Origin: Reyranella massiliensis 521
GTDB lineage: Bacteria > Pseudomonadota > Alphaproteobacteria > Reyranellales > Reyranellaceae
Assembly: GCA_945862125.1 (NCBI GenBank)
Contig: CAMAYC010000025.1
Span: 1 to 48,045, forward strand
Length of the DNA: 48,045 nt
Direction of reading: 5' to 3'
Shown here: in pieces, positions 17,889 to 26,220 of the stretch
How positions within the stretch are numbered: the first letter of the stretch is position 1
Layout: every line of letters begins with the position of its first letter
Translations under genes and position numbers: made by a program
Notes under the pieces: model-generated
What the model saw: only the letters and a program-made list of their open reading frames with translations
The model's database searches: none
What the model was told of the DNA's origin: nothing

Positions 17889-18838
17889 TCGCGACTGTCC
17901 AGCCCATGCCCGACAGCCCCTCCCTCTCGTCTCCGACCACCAACAGCGTGCGCCGTCCGTTCGTCCTGGTGACCGGCCTGTCCGGCGCCGGTCGGATGAC
18001 GGCGCTGAACGCCCTTGAGGATATTGGCTACGTGGCGGTCGACAACATGCCGCTGCCGTTGCTCGGCGACATGATGCGGTCGACCGCCGGCGGTTCGGGC
18101 ACAACCGCCCTGCCGCTTGCCTTCGGCGTCGATACCCGCACCTTCGGATTCGATCCGCAGGAACTCGTCCGCCGCATACGCAAGCTGCGTCTGCGCCCCG
18201 ACCTCGATGCCAGGCTGCTGTACCTCGAATGCGATACCGAAGTGCTTCAGCGCCGCTACACCGAATCGCGGCGACCGCATCCACTGGCACCCGACCGGCC
18301 GGTAATCGACAGCATCGTCGAGGAGCGTCGGCAGATGGACGGGATGCGCGACAGCGCCGACGTCGTCATCGATACCTCTTCGCTATCGCCGCACGCGCTC
18401 AAGCAGTTGCTGGTCGGCCACTTCGCGCTCGGCCCGCGCGCCGGCACCCGTCTGTCGGTGATGTCGTTTTCGTTCCGCCGCGGCCTGCCGCGCGAAGCCG
18501 ATCTCGTGTTCGATGCCCGGTTCCTGAAGAACCCGCACTATGAGCCGGCCCTGAAACCACTGACCGGTCGCGATCCGTCTGTTGCGTCCTTCATTGCAAC
18601 CGATCCCGACTACGCGCCCTTCCTCGACCATTTGAAGGGGTTGATCGGCCCCCTGCTGCCGCGTTTTGACGCAGAGGGAAAGAGCTATCTGACCATTGCC
18701 GTGGGCTGTACCGGAGGCCGCCATCGTTCCGTGGCCGTTGCCGAAGCCCTGGCAGACTGGTTGCGCGGCGACGGCCGCTCGGTCACTCTCACCCACCGAG
18801 ACGCCGACGGGGCCGGGGGGCCGGGCGGTACAGGGTAA
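17885..18838 (+). CDS. rapZ: RNase adapter / nucleotide-binding protein RapZ
   Basis: A 317-residue RapZ (YvcJ) homologue. The N-terminal nucleotide-binding domain has P-loop GLSGAGRMTAL (31-41): the usual Lys is Arg and a Met follows, so nucleotide binding may be altered. Further marks are VDNMPLPLL, FGVDTR and the C-terminal RNA-binding domain with FSFRRGLPREADLVFDARFL and GCTGGRHRSVAVAE. In Escherichia coli RapZ guides RNase E to the GlmZ sRNA and controls glucosamine-6-phosphate synthase; in other phyla the role differs. Its position with PTS genes fits a metabolic/envelope signalling unit. The ATG overlaps the hprK TGA. Confidence 0.94.
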   Translation: MIATVQPMPDSPSLSSPTTNSVRRPFVLVTGLSGAGRMTALNALEDIGYVAVDNMPLPLLGDMMRSTAGGSGTTALPLAFGVDTRTFGFDPQELVRRIRKLRLRPDLDARLLYLECDTEVLQRRYTESRRPHPLAPDRPVIDSIVEERRQMDGMRDSADVVIDTSSLSPHALKQLLVGHFALGPRAGTRLSVMSFSFRRGLPREADLVFDARFLKNPHYEPALKPLTGRDPSVASFIATDPDYAPFLDHLKGLIGPLLPRFDAEGKSYLTIAVGCTGGRHRSVAVAEALADWLRGDGRSVTLTHRDADGAGGPGGTG

Positions 18839-18853
18839 ACCGGACGGGGACGG

Positions 18854-19258
18854 ATGATTGGTATCGTACTGGTGACCCACGGCAATCTTGCGCGTGAGTT
18901 CTTGGCCGCGCTCGAACATGTCGTTGGTCCGCAGCAATGCGTTTCGACAGTCTGCATCGGCGCTGACGACGACATGGAAAAGAGGCGCGCTGAAATCCTC
19001 GAGCGGGCCCGCGCCTGCGACACCGGCGAAGGTGTCATCGTTCTGACGGACATGTTCGGCGGCACACCTTCCAACCTCGCGATCTCCATCATGGAGCAGG
19101 CACACATCGAGGTGCTGGCGGGCGTCAACCTGCCGATGCTGGTCAAGCTCGCCAGCGTCCGCACCCGACCGATCGCCGAAGCCGTGCGCATGGCCCAGGA
19201 GGCCGGTCGCAAGTACATCACCGTCGCCTCGCGCATCCTGGCCAAGGAAGCTTCGTGA
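18854..19258 (+). CDS. PTS EIIA component, mannose family
   Basis: A 134-residue EIIA(Man)-type protein (often named ManX or PtsM in Alphaproteobacteria). The phospho-acceptor His9 lies in LVTHGNLA; typical later motifs are VIVLTDMFGGTPSNLA and AGVNLPMLVKL. There is no EIIB/C sugar permease nearby, so it serves in phosphate-relay regulation, not sugar uptake. It starts 15 bp after rapZ behind a GGACGGGGACGG ribosome site and overlaps the ptsH GTG. Confidence 0.95.
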   Translation: MIGIVLVTHGNLAREFLAALEHVVGPQQCVSTVCIGADDDMEKRRAEILERARACDTGEGVIVLTDMFGGTPSNLAISIMEQAHIEVLAGVNLPMLVKLASVRTRPIAEAVRMAQEAGRKYITVASRILAKEAS

Positions 19259-19566
19259 CCGAGGCCGCGTCCACGGGCGCGGCCGACGCCGGTATCGGAG
19301 CGCTCCGCCGGACGCTGGGGATTGCCAACAAGCGTGGCCTGCATGCCCGCGCCGCGGCCAAGTTCGTCCGCACTGCCGGCCAGTTCGATGCGGTCGTCCG
19401 CGTCGGCTTCAAGGGCCAGGAAGTCTCCGGCCTCTCGATCATGGGATTGATGATGCTGAGTGCCGGCATCGGTTCGGAGGTCGAGCTCACCTGCTCCGGC
19501 CGTCAGGCCGCGGACGCCCTGGCCGCCCTTTCGGCCCTGGTCGAGGGCAAATTCGGCGAGGATTGA
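19255..19566 (+). CDS. ptsH: HPr phosphocarrier protein
   Basis: A 103-residue HPr. The active-site His30 is in NKRGLHARAAAKFV, and the regulatory serine, the HprK target, is Ser61 in GLSIMGLMML. A 17-residue Ala/Gly-rich N-terminal extension precedes the usual start of the domain. The start is a GTG at 19255 inside the EIIA stop (GTGA overlap). It relays phosphate from EI, not encoded here, to the EIIA protein; HprK modifies it. It is the last gene of the coupled chvI-to-ptsH run. Confidence 0.95.
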   Translation: MTEAASTGAADAGIGALRRTLGIANKRGLHARAAAKFVRTAGQFDAVVRVGFKGQEVSGLSIMGLMMLSAGIGSEVELTCSGRQAADALAALSALVEGKFGED

Positions 19567-19579
19567 GCAAAGCGACCCC

Positions 19580-19708
19580 CCGGCATAAAGCGCCGGTTAT
19601 CCCTTCATAAATTCTTGCTTATATGAGCATACGACGCGTTGAGGCGGTGCCGGGCCGCTGATATGACACGCCCGCAATTCACCTCAGCCCCCTATTCAGG
19701 AGCGCCAA
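19580..19708 (+). promoter_or_regulatory. ptsH-ahcY intergenic leader, structured
   Basis: A small hairpin CCGGC/GCCGG (19580-19596) followed by TTATCCCTT could end the pts transcript. Downstream, the future ahcY leader can fold: TTGAGG near 19638 pairs with CCTCAG near 19685, enclosing a CGGGC/GCCCG hairpin with a loop containing GCTGATATGAC. A clear CAGGAG ribosome site precedes the ahcY ATG. The fold does not match the SAM-II, SAH or SAM/SAH riboswitch cores I know, so no ligand is claimed. Confidence 0.3.
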
Positions 19709-21103
19709 ATGGCCCAGGATTACATCGTCAAGGATATCGGGCTCGCCGACTGGGGCCGCAAGGAACTCGACATGGCCGAGACCGAGATGCCCGGCCTCAT
19801 GTCGATCCGCAAGGAATACGGATCGAAGAAGCCGCTGAAGGGTGCGCGCATCGCGGGCTCGCTGCACATGACCATCCAGACGGGCGTGCTGATCGAGACG
19901 CTGAAGGCACTGGGCGCCGACGTGCGCTGGGCCTCGTGCAACATCTACTCGACGCAGGACCATGCTGCCGCCGCCATCGCCAAGGCCGGCACGCCGGTCT
20001 TCGCGATCAAGGGTGAGAGCCTCGAGGAATACTGGGACTACACCCACAAGATCTTCGAGTGGCACGACGGCGGCGAGCCGAACATGATTCTCGACGACGG
20101 TGGCGACGCCACCCTGCTGGTCCATCTCGGCGCGCGCGCGGAGAAGGACGCCTCGCTGATCGCCAACCCGACCAATGAGGAAGAGGAAGTCCTCTACAAG
20201 GTGATCGCCAAGACCAACAAGGAAAAGCCCGGCTGGTACGCCAAGCTCGGCGCCTCGATCAAGGGCGTCACCGAGGAGACGACCACGGGTGTCCATCGCC
20301 TCTACAACATGGCGAAGGAAGGCAAGCTCCTGTGGCCGGCCATCAACGTCAACGACTCGGTCACCAAGTCGAAGTTCGACAATCTCTACGGTTGCCGTGA
20401 ATCGCTGGTCGACGGTATCCGCCGCGGCACCGACGTGATGATGTCGGGGAAGGTGGCGATGGTCGCGGGCTTCGGCGACGTGGGCAAAGGCTCGGCCGCC
20501 TCGCTGCGCCAGGCCGGCTGCCGCGTCATGGTCTCGGAAGTCGATCCGATCTGCGCCCTGCAGGCGGCGATGGAAGGCTATGAGGTCGTGACCATGGAAG
20601 ATGCCGCGCCGCGCGCCGACATCTTTGTGACGGCCACCGGCAACGTCGACGTGCTGACGCTCGACCATATGAAGGCGATGAAGCACCGCGCCATCATCTG
20701 CAACATCGGTCACTTCGACAGCGAGATCCAGATCTCGAGCCTGCGCAATTTCAAGTGGCACAACGTGAAGCCGCAGGTCGACGAGGTCGAGTTTCCCGAC
20801 GGCAAGCGCATCATCGTGCTGTCGGAAGGCCGCCTGGTGAACCTCGGCAACGCCACCGGCCATCCGAGCTTCGTGATGTCGGCGTCGTTCTCGAACCAGA
20901 CGCTGGCCCAGATCGAGCTCTGGACCAACCCCGGCAAGTACCAGAAGCAGGTCTACACCCTGCCCAAGTTCCTCGACGAGAAGGTCGCGGCGCTGCATCT
21001 CGAGAAGGTCGGCGCCAAGCTGACCAAGCTCCGCCCCGACCAGGCCAAGTATATCGGCGTGCCTGAGGCCGGCCCGTTCAAGGGCGATCTCTACCGCTAC
21101 TAG
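19709..21103 (+). CDS. ahcY: adenosylhomocysteinase
   Basis: A 464-residue S-adenosylhomocysteine hydrolase, which splits SAH to adenosine and homocysteine with bound NAD and so relieves product inhibition of methyltransferases. Marks: N-terminal [20 protein letters not shown], substrate segment [14 protein letters not shown], catalytic loop [20 protein letters not shown], the Rossmann NAD motif [25 protein letters not shown], and the C-terminal [14 protein letters not shown] that ends in KGDLYRY and reaches the neighbouring subunit's NAD site. Length is normal for the bacterial long form. It follows ptsH after 142 bp, in the order conserved in Alphaproteobacteria. Confidence 0.98.
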   Translation: MAQDYIVKDIGLADWGRKELDMAETEMPGLMSIRKEYGSKKPLKGARIAGSLHMTIQTGVLIETLKALGADVRWASCNIYSTQDHAAAAIAKAGTPVFAIKGESLEEYWDYTHKIFEWHDGGEPNMILDDGGDATLLVHLGARAEKDASLIANPTNEEEEVLYKVIAKTNKEKPGWYAKLGASIKGVTEETTTGVHRLYNMAKEGKLLWPAINVNDSVTKSKFDNLYGCRESLVDGIRRGTDVMMSGKVAMVAGFGDVGKGSAASLRQAGCRVMVSEVDPICALQAAMEGYEVVTMEDAAPRADIFVTATGNVDVLTLDHMKAMKHRAIICNIGHFDSEIQISSLRNFKWHNVKPQVDEVEFPDGKRIIVLSEGRLVNLGNATGHPSFVMSASFSNQTLAQIELWTNPGKYQKQVYTLPKFLDEKVAALHLEKVGAKLTKLRPDQAKYIGVPEAGPFKGDLYRY

Positions 21104-21133
21104 CGCCTAATCGCCCACAGGGGCGCGCGTGCT

Positions 21134-21164
21134 AAAAGTCGGCATCGAACGATGCCGACTTTTT
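21134..21164 (+). terminator. intrinsic terminator-like hairpin over tsaE start
   Basis: GTCGGCATC and GATGCCGAC form a perfect 9-bp stem with loop GAAC, flanked by AAAA before and TTTTT after: the full intrinsic-terminator layout, 30 bp after the ahcY stop. The 3' arm includes the ATG of tsaE (21152-21154) and the T-run encodes its codons 4-5. Folding would both end ahcY transcripts and bury the tsaE start; no Shine-Dalgarno is seen for tsaE. Confidence 0.75.
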
Positions 21165-21595
21165 CATTGCCTCTTCCCGACGAGGCCGCCACAGAGCGGC
21201 TGGGCGCGACCCTCGCGGCGCGCCTGCGGCCGCGCGATGTCGTGGCGCTGGTGGGCGGCCTCGGGGCTGGCAAGACCACGCTCGCCCGCGCCGTCCTGCG
21301 CGCAGCCTCAGGCCAGCCGACACTTGTCGTGCCCAGCCCGACATTCACCCTGGTCGAGGTCTACGACACGCCGAGGGGTGTCTTCTGGCACTTCGACCTC
21401 TACCGGCTCGAGCAACCGGAGCAGGTCTTCGAACTCGGCTGGGAAGAGGCGCGTACCGACGGCATCGCCCTGGTCGAATGGGCGGAGCGGCTGGGATCTC
21501 TGCTGCCGAAGGAACGGCTCACGGTGACACTGTCCATCGACGGCGAAGGACGGCGCGCGACCTTGGAGGGAGAGGCCCGCTTTGGCGAAATCTGA
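21152..21595 (+). CDS. tsaE: tRNA t6A biosynthesis ATPase TsaE
   Basis: A 147-residue TsaE (YjeE), the ATPase that supports TsaBD in making threonylcarbamoyl-adenosine at position 37 of ANN-decoding tRNAs. Walker A is GGLGAGKTT (35-43); the switch-like SPTFTLVEVY, HFDLYRL and the closing EWAERLG are all present. The ATG at 21152 lies in the 3' arm of a strong hairpin and lacks a visible ribosome site; TTG 21167 is the only nearby alternative. Its end overlaps amgK by 14 bp. It heads the tsaE-amgK-murU-addB-addA run. Confidence 0.95.
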   Translation: MPTFSLPLPDEAATERLGATLAARLRPRDVVALVGGLGAGKTTLARAVLRAASGQPTLVVPSPTFTLVEVYDTPRGVFWHFDLYRLEQPEQVFELGWEEARTDGIALVEWAERLGSLLPKERLTVTLSIDGEGRRATLEGEARFGEI

Positions 21596-22586
21596 ACGCG
21601 ATCTGCGGCGCGCTGAGTTTGTACGCAACGCCGGCTGGGGCGATGCCGGTGAGCGGCTGCTGGCGGGCGATGCCTCATTCCGGAAGTATTTCAGGCTGAG
21701 CCGGCCGCGCAGCTCCGCGGTGGTCATGGATGCGCCGCCGCCGCAGGAGGATGTCCGTCCTTTCGTGCGCATCGGCCGGCATCTGATCTCGCTTGGCTTG
21801 AGCGCCCCGGAGATTCTGGCCGAGGACACGGAGCACGGCTTTTTGCTGCTGGAGGATTTCGGCGACGATACCTATTCCCGCGTGCTGGCGGCGGGCGGTG
21901 ACGAGCGCGAACTCTACGCCCGAGCCACCGACGTGCTGGTGCATCTCTATCTGGCCGGCGACCGCGCCGTTCTGCCGGGGCTCGGCGCCTATGCCGGCGA
22001 CGCGCTGATCGAGGCGGCGATGCTGTTGCCGGAGTGGTATCTGCCGGCCGCGACCGGCAAACCGACACCACCGGAAGAGACCGCGCGCTATATCGCTGCC
22101 TGGAAACAATGCCTAGCCGCGCTGCCCTTGGGCCCAGATGCGTTGCTGCTGCGCGACTACCACAAGGACAACCTGTTGTGGCTGCCCGCCCGCCCCGGCG
22201 TCAAAGCCTGCGGCCTGCTCGACTTCCAGGACGCACAACGCGGCCATCCCTCCTACGATCTCGTGTCGCTGATCGAGGATGCACGCCGCGACGTACCGCC
22301 CGACGTTCACGCCGCCTGTCTGCAACGCTATGTCGATGAGACGGCGCTGGCAGACCCGGCGGGCTTCCGCACCGGCTTCGCGCTGATGGCGGCGCAGCGC
22401 CATGCCCGTATCATCGGCCTGTTCGTGCGGCTGCTGGAGCGCGACGGCAAACCCGACTACCTGCCGTATCTGCCGCGCGTCTGGCGCATGTTCGAACACG
22501 CCCTTCAGCACGAAGCGATGGCGCCGCTCCGCGCCTGGGTCGACAGGTTGATACCGCCGCCGCTCCGACGCATAGGAACCTCATGA
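21582..22586 (+). CDS. amgK: MurNAc/GlcNAc anomeric kinase AmgK
   Basis: A 334-residue aminoglycoside-phosphotransferase-fold kinase. The catalytic loop is LRDYHKDNLLW and the metal-binding segment is LLDFQDAQRGHPSYDLVSL; the N lobe carries GDASFRKYFRL and LLLEDFGDDTYSRVL. Its pairing with murU identifies it as AmgK, which phosphorylates MurNAc (and GlcNAc) at C1 during peptidoglycan recycling. The start is a TTG at 21582 behind GGAGGGAGAGG, inside the tsaE frame, so translation is likely coupled. Its TGA overlaps the murU ATG. Confidence 0.9.
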   Translation: MAKSERDLRRAEFVRNAGWGDAGERLLAGDASFRKYFRLSRPRSSAVVMDAPPPQEDVRPFVRIGRHLISLGLSAPEILAEDTEHGFLLLEDFGDDTYSRVLAAGGDERELYARATDVLVHLYLAGDRAVLPGLGAYAGDALIEAAMLLPEWYLPAATGKPTPPEETARYIAAWKQCLAALPLGPDALLLRDYHKDNLLWLPARPGVKACGLLDFQDAQRGHPSYDLVSLIEDARRDVPPDVHAACLQRYVDETALADPAGFRTGFALMAAQRHARIIGLFVRLLERDGKPDYLPYLPRVWRMFEHALQHEAMAPLRAWVDRLIPPPLRRIGTS

Positions 22587-23275
22587 TCCGTACAGCGATG
22601 ATCCTGGCGGCCGGCCGCGGCGAACGCATGAGGCCGTTGACCGACGTTACGCCCAAACCGCTGATTCCCGTGGCCGGCCGCTCGATGCTCGAGCGGGCAA
22701 TGGATCGCCTGCAGCGTCACGGCGTGCAGAACATCGTGGTGAACGTCCACCATCTCGGCAACCAGATCGCCGATCGCCTCCAGGGCCGCGCCCGCATCGT
22801 CCGCGAGGACCATCTGATGGAGACCGGCGGCAGCGTCCGCAATGCCCTGCCGCTGCTCGGCAATGCGCCGTTCTTCGTGTTGAACGGCGATGGCCTGTGG
22901 CGCGACGGTCCCGAATCGATGCTCGGCCGCCTGCAGGCGGCCTGGGATCCACGGCGTATGGACGCGCTGCTGCTGCTGCATCCGCTGGCGACCGCGATCG
23001 GCCGCGAAGAGAAAGACCGCGGCGACTATTACCTCGAAGCCGACGGTCGCGCCCGCCATCGCGGCAGCGCCGAGACGGCGCCGTATCTTTTCGCCAGCAT
23101 CTCGGTCTGCGACCAGCGCCTGTTCAACGGCACGTCGGAAGGACCGTTCTCTTTGCTGAAGCTCTGGAACCGGGCAGAAGCGGCCGGCCGCCTCTATGGC
23201 CTCGTCCATGACGGCGACTGGTTTCATGTCGGCACGCCTGCTGCCCTCGAAGACGCCGAGCGCGTGCTGGGATGA
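22583..23275 (+). CDS. murU: MurNAc-1-phosphate uridylyltransferase MurU
   Basis: A 230-residue nucleotidyltransferase. The N-terminal signature LAAGRGERMRPLTDVTPKPL binds the nucleotide, NGDGLW supplies the metal Asp, and GDWFHVGTPAALEDAE closes the domain. With AmgK it turns recycled MurNAc into UDP-MurNAc, bypassing de novo synthesis and giving intrinsic fosfomycin tolerance in species that have it. The start ATG overlaps the amgK stop and its own TGA overlaps the addB ATG. Confidence 0.9.
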   Translation: MIRTAMILAAGRGERMRPLTDVTPKPLIPVAGRSMLERAMDRLQRHGVQNIVVNVHHLGNQIADRLQGRARIVREDHLMETGGSVRNALPLLGNAPFFVLNGDGLWRDGPESMLGRLQAAWDPRRMDALLLLHPLATAIGREEKDRGDYYLEADGRARHRGSAETAPYLFASISVCDQRLFNGTSEGPFSLLKLWNRAEAAGRLYGLVHDGDWFHVGTPAALEDAERVLG

Positions 23276-26220
23276 AGGGTGTCTTCACCATCGGCATCGA
23301 CCGCCGCTTCGCCGACGAGTTGGCGCAGGGCGTCCTGGCCGAGCATGGTGGCGATCCCCTTGCCTTGGCCGATGTGCTGATCCTGGTGCCGACCCGGCGC
23401 TCGGTGCGCGCACTTCGCGAAGCCTTCCTGCGGGCCTCGGACGGCAAGCCCACGATCCTGCCGCGCATGGCGCCGCTGGGCGACGTCGACGACAGCGAAT
23501 GGGACGTCTCGCCGGGCGATGACACAGCCCTTGCCTTGCCGCCCGCCATCGACCCGACCGAGCGCGAGGCGCTGCTGGCGCAGCTCGTCGCCGCCTTCAA
23601 GGACGACCAGGGCCATCCCATCGCCCAATCGGCGGCGCAGGCGCTAAAACTCGCCCGCGAACTGGGCGGACTTCTCGATGAGCTGGCGATCGAGGGCGTG
23701 GGCTTCGACAAATTGGCCGGCCTCGTGACTGGCAATTTCGCCGAGCATTGGCGGCGGACGCTCACCTTCCTCGACATCGTCGGCACGGCGTGGCCGGCGA
23801 TGCTGGCGGAGCGCGGGCAGATCGATGCCATCGAGCGGCGCACCCAGGCGATCCGCGCCCAGGCGGCACGCTGGCAGGCGGCCCCGCCCACGACGCCGGT
23901 GATCGCCGCCGGATCGACCGGTTCGCAACCGGCGACGCGCGACCTGCTGATCGCCATCGCGGGGCTGCCGCAGGGTGCCGTCGTGCTGCCCGGCCTCGAC
24001 CGCGAGATGGACCCGACGAGTTGGGACAAGCTCGATCCGTCGCATCCCCAGTTCGGCCTGCACGAACTGGTGGACGCCCTGGGTGTCGAGCGTGCGGCCG
24101 TTCCGGACTGGCCCGGCAGCCGCGGCGGCGATCCGGCGCGGCGCAAGCTGGTGGCCGAGCTGATGCGGCCGGCAGAGACCAGCGAGGACTGGTCGCGCCC
24201 GGACCCCGCCGCGCTCGATCACGTGGCACGCGCCGACTGCGCTACCTCGCACCAGGAGGCGGTGGTGATCGCGCTGGCGCTGCGCGAAGCGCTGAACGAG
24301 CCCCGCCGCACCGCTGCCCTGATCACGCCCGATCGCGAATTGGCACGGCGCGTCACGGCGGAACTGAAGCGCTGGAACATCGGGATCGACGATTCGGCCG
24401 GCGCACCGCTCGCCGACACGCCGCCCGCCACCCTGGTGCGCGGGCTGGTCGCCCTGGTCGATGGCGGATTTGGACCGATCGATATCTTGGCGCTACTGAA
24501 ACATCCGCTCTGCACGCTGGGCCAGCCGCGCGCCGAGCTGCTCGACACCACCCGCCGCCTCGACCGCAAGTATCTCCGGGGGCTGAAACCTGCCGCCGGC
24601 CTCGACTCCGTGCGCCGCATCATCGCCAACCAGCGCAAAGTCGACGATGCCGACGCCGATGCGGTGGGTGCGCTGATCGATCGGCTCGATGCGGCGACCT
24701 CGGGCCTCGCCGTGCTGATGTCGGAGGGCACGACACCCGCCGCGCTGCTCGACGCCACCATCGCCGGGGCCGAGATGCTGGCCTCGGCCGACGCGCTATG
24801 GCGCGGCGAGTCGGGCGAAGCGCTGGCCGAGACGCTCGCGCGCCTGCGCCTCGCCTGGCGCGATCAGCCCGCCATCACCGGCGGTGAATGGGCGGGGCTG
24901 CTCGCCGCCATGCTGTCCCCCGCCGCGATCCGGCCGCGATACGGCAAGCACCCGCGCCTCTCGATCTGGGGGCCGCTCGAAGCCCGCTTGCAGCGCGCCG
25001 ACTTGCTGATCCTGGGCGGCCTCAACGAAGGCAGCTGGCCGCCCAGCGTCGAAGCCGGCCCGTGGCTGAACCGGCCCATGCGCGGCGCCCTCGGCCTGCC
25101 GCAGCCGGAACGTCGGATCGGCCTCTCCGCTCACGATTTCGTGGCGGCCCTGGCAGCCGACCACGTCCTGCTGACGCGTGCCGAACGCGAGGGTGGCGCG
25201 CCCACCGTTTCCTCCCGTTGGCTGGCGCGACTCGATGCGCTGCTGGGCCACGATCCCAACGCCGCCGTCGAGGCCCCTGCCTACATCCAGCGCGGCCGGC
25301 GCTACATCGACTGGGCCGAAGAGATCGACCGGCCGAGCGGCTACAAGCCCTGGCCGCGACCAGCCCCGCGCCCGCCGCTTGCGGCGCGCCCGACCCAGCT
25401 CTCGGTCTCAAGCATCGAGCAATGGCGGCGCGATCCCTACGGCCTCTATGCGCGCCAGATCCTGAAGCTGCGCCTGCTCGATCCGCTCGAAGCCGAACTG
25501 GGCGCGGCCGAGCGCGGCTCAGCGCTGCATGCCGCCCTCGACGATTTCCTGAGGAGGCATCCTTCCGGTCTGCTGCCGGGTGACGCCATCCGCGAACTGG
25601 AAGAAGTGGGCGAGAAGCATCTCGGCGAGCTTTTGACCGCGCCGGCCGAGCGCGCCTTCTGGTGGCCGCGCTTCCAGCGGCTCGCGCGCTGGTTCGTGGC
25701 AGAAGAGAACAAGCGCCGCGCCTCGGGCCTGCGCCTGCTCGACGGTGAAACGGCGGGCTCGATCAAGGTCGGCCCGCGCAACCACCCGCTCACCATCACC
25801 GCGATCGCCGATCGCATCGATGAACTCGGCACCGGCGTTTGGGAGGTGATCGACTACAAGACCGGTCGCGTACCTTCCACGCGCGAACTCGACGCGCTGT
25901 TCGCGCCGCAGCTCCTGCTCGAGGCGGCGATGGCCGAGTCCGGCGGCTTCAAGAAGATCAAGGGCAAGGCTGCCGAGGTCATCCTGAGCTATTGGCGCGC
26001 CAATGGACTGGGCGACGGCGGCGAAATCAAGGACATCAAGGGCGCCGACAAGCTGATCCCGGCGATGCTTGCGCTGGTCGAGAAGATGGCGGAGCGCTAT
26101 GCCAATCCGGCCACACCCTATGTGGCGCTGCCGCAGCCCGAGTTCGTCCCGCACTTCAACGACTACGCGCACCTCGAACGCGTCGCCGAATGGTCGACCA
26201 CGGGCGGGAGCGACGAATGA
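23272..26220 (+). CDS. addB: double-strand break repair protein AddB
   Basis: A 982-residue subunit of the AddAB helicase-nuclease that resects double-strand ends for RecA loading. The N-terminal helicase-like half is degenerate (LILVPTRRSVRALREAF in place of a Walker A), while the C-terminal RecB-type nuclease keeps the active-site segment WEVIDYKTGR. Only two cysteines occur in the whole chain, neither near the nuclease domain, so the four-Cys iron-sulfur cluster of Bacillus AddB cannot form; this seems normal for alphaproteobacterial AddB. ATGA overlaps tie it to murU and to addA. Confidence 0.95.
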   Translation: MKGVFTIGIDRRFADELAQGVLAEHGGDPLALADVLILVPTRRSVRALREAFLRASDGKPTILPRMAPLGDVDDSEWDVSPGDDTALALPPAIDPTEREALLAQLVAAFKDDQGHPIAQSAAQALKLARELGGLLDELAIEGVGFDKLAGLVTGNFAEHWRRTLTFLDIVGTAWPAMLAERGQIDAIERRTQAIRAQAARWQAAPPTTPVIAAGSTGSQPATRDLLIAIAGLPQGAVVLPGLDREMDPTSWDKLDPSHPQFGLHELVDALGVERAAVPDWPGSRGGDPARRKLVAELMRPAETSEDWSRPDPAALDHVARADCATSHQEAVVIALALREALNEPRRTAALITPDRELARRVTAELKRWNIGIDDSAGAPLADTPPATLVRGLVALVDGGFGPIDILALLKHPLCTLGQPRAELLDTTRRLDRKYLRGLKPAAGLDSVRRIIANQRKVDDADADAVGALIDRLDAATSGLAVLMSEGTTPAALLDATIAGAEMLASADALWRGESGEALAETLARLRLAWRDQPAITGGEWAGLLAAMLSPAAIRPRYGKHPRLSIWGPLEARLQRADLLILGGLNEGSWPPSVEAGPWLNRPMRGALGLPQPERRIGLSAHDFVAALAADHVLLTRAEREGGAPTVSSRWLARLDALLGHDPNAAVEAPAYIQRGRRYIDWAEEIDRPSGYKPWPRPAPRPPLAARPTQLSVSSIEQWRRDPYGLYARQILKLRLLDPLEAELGAAERGSALHAALDDFLRRHPSGLLPGDAIRELEEVGEKHLGELLTAPAERAFWWPRFQRLARWFVAEENKRRASGLRLLDGETAGSIKVGPRNHPLTITAIADRIDELGTGVWEVIDYKTGRVPSTRELDALFAPQLLLEAAMAESGGFKKIKGKAAEVILSYWRANGLGDGGEIKDIKGADKLIPAMLALVEKMAERYANPATPYVALPQPEFVPHFNDYAHLERVAEWSTTGGSDE

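Noticed and set aside
19597-19708. SAM-II, SAH or SAM/SAH riboswitch before ahcY
   Set aside because: A CTGAT segment in a hairpin loop recalls SAM-II, but the TTTAACC and GCTAAA core elements and the pseudoknot partners are missing.
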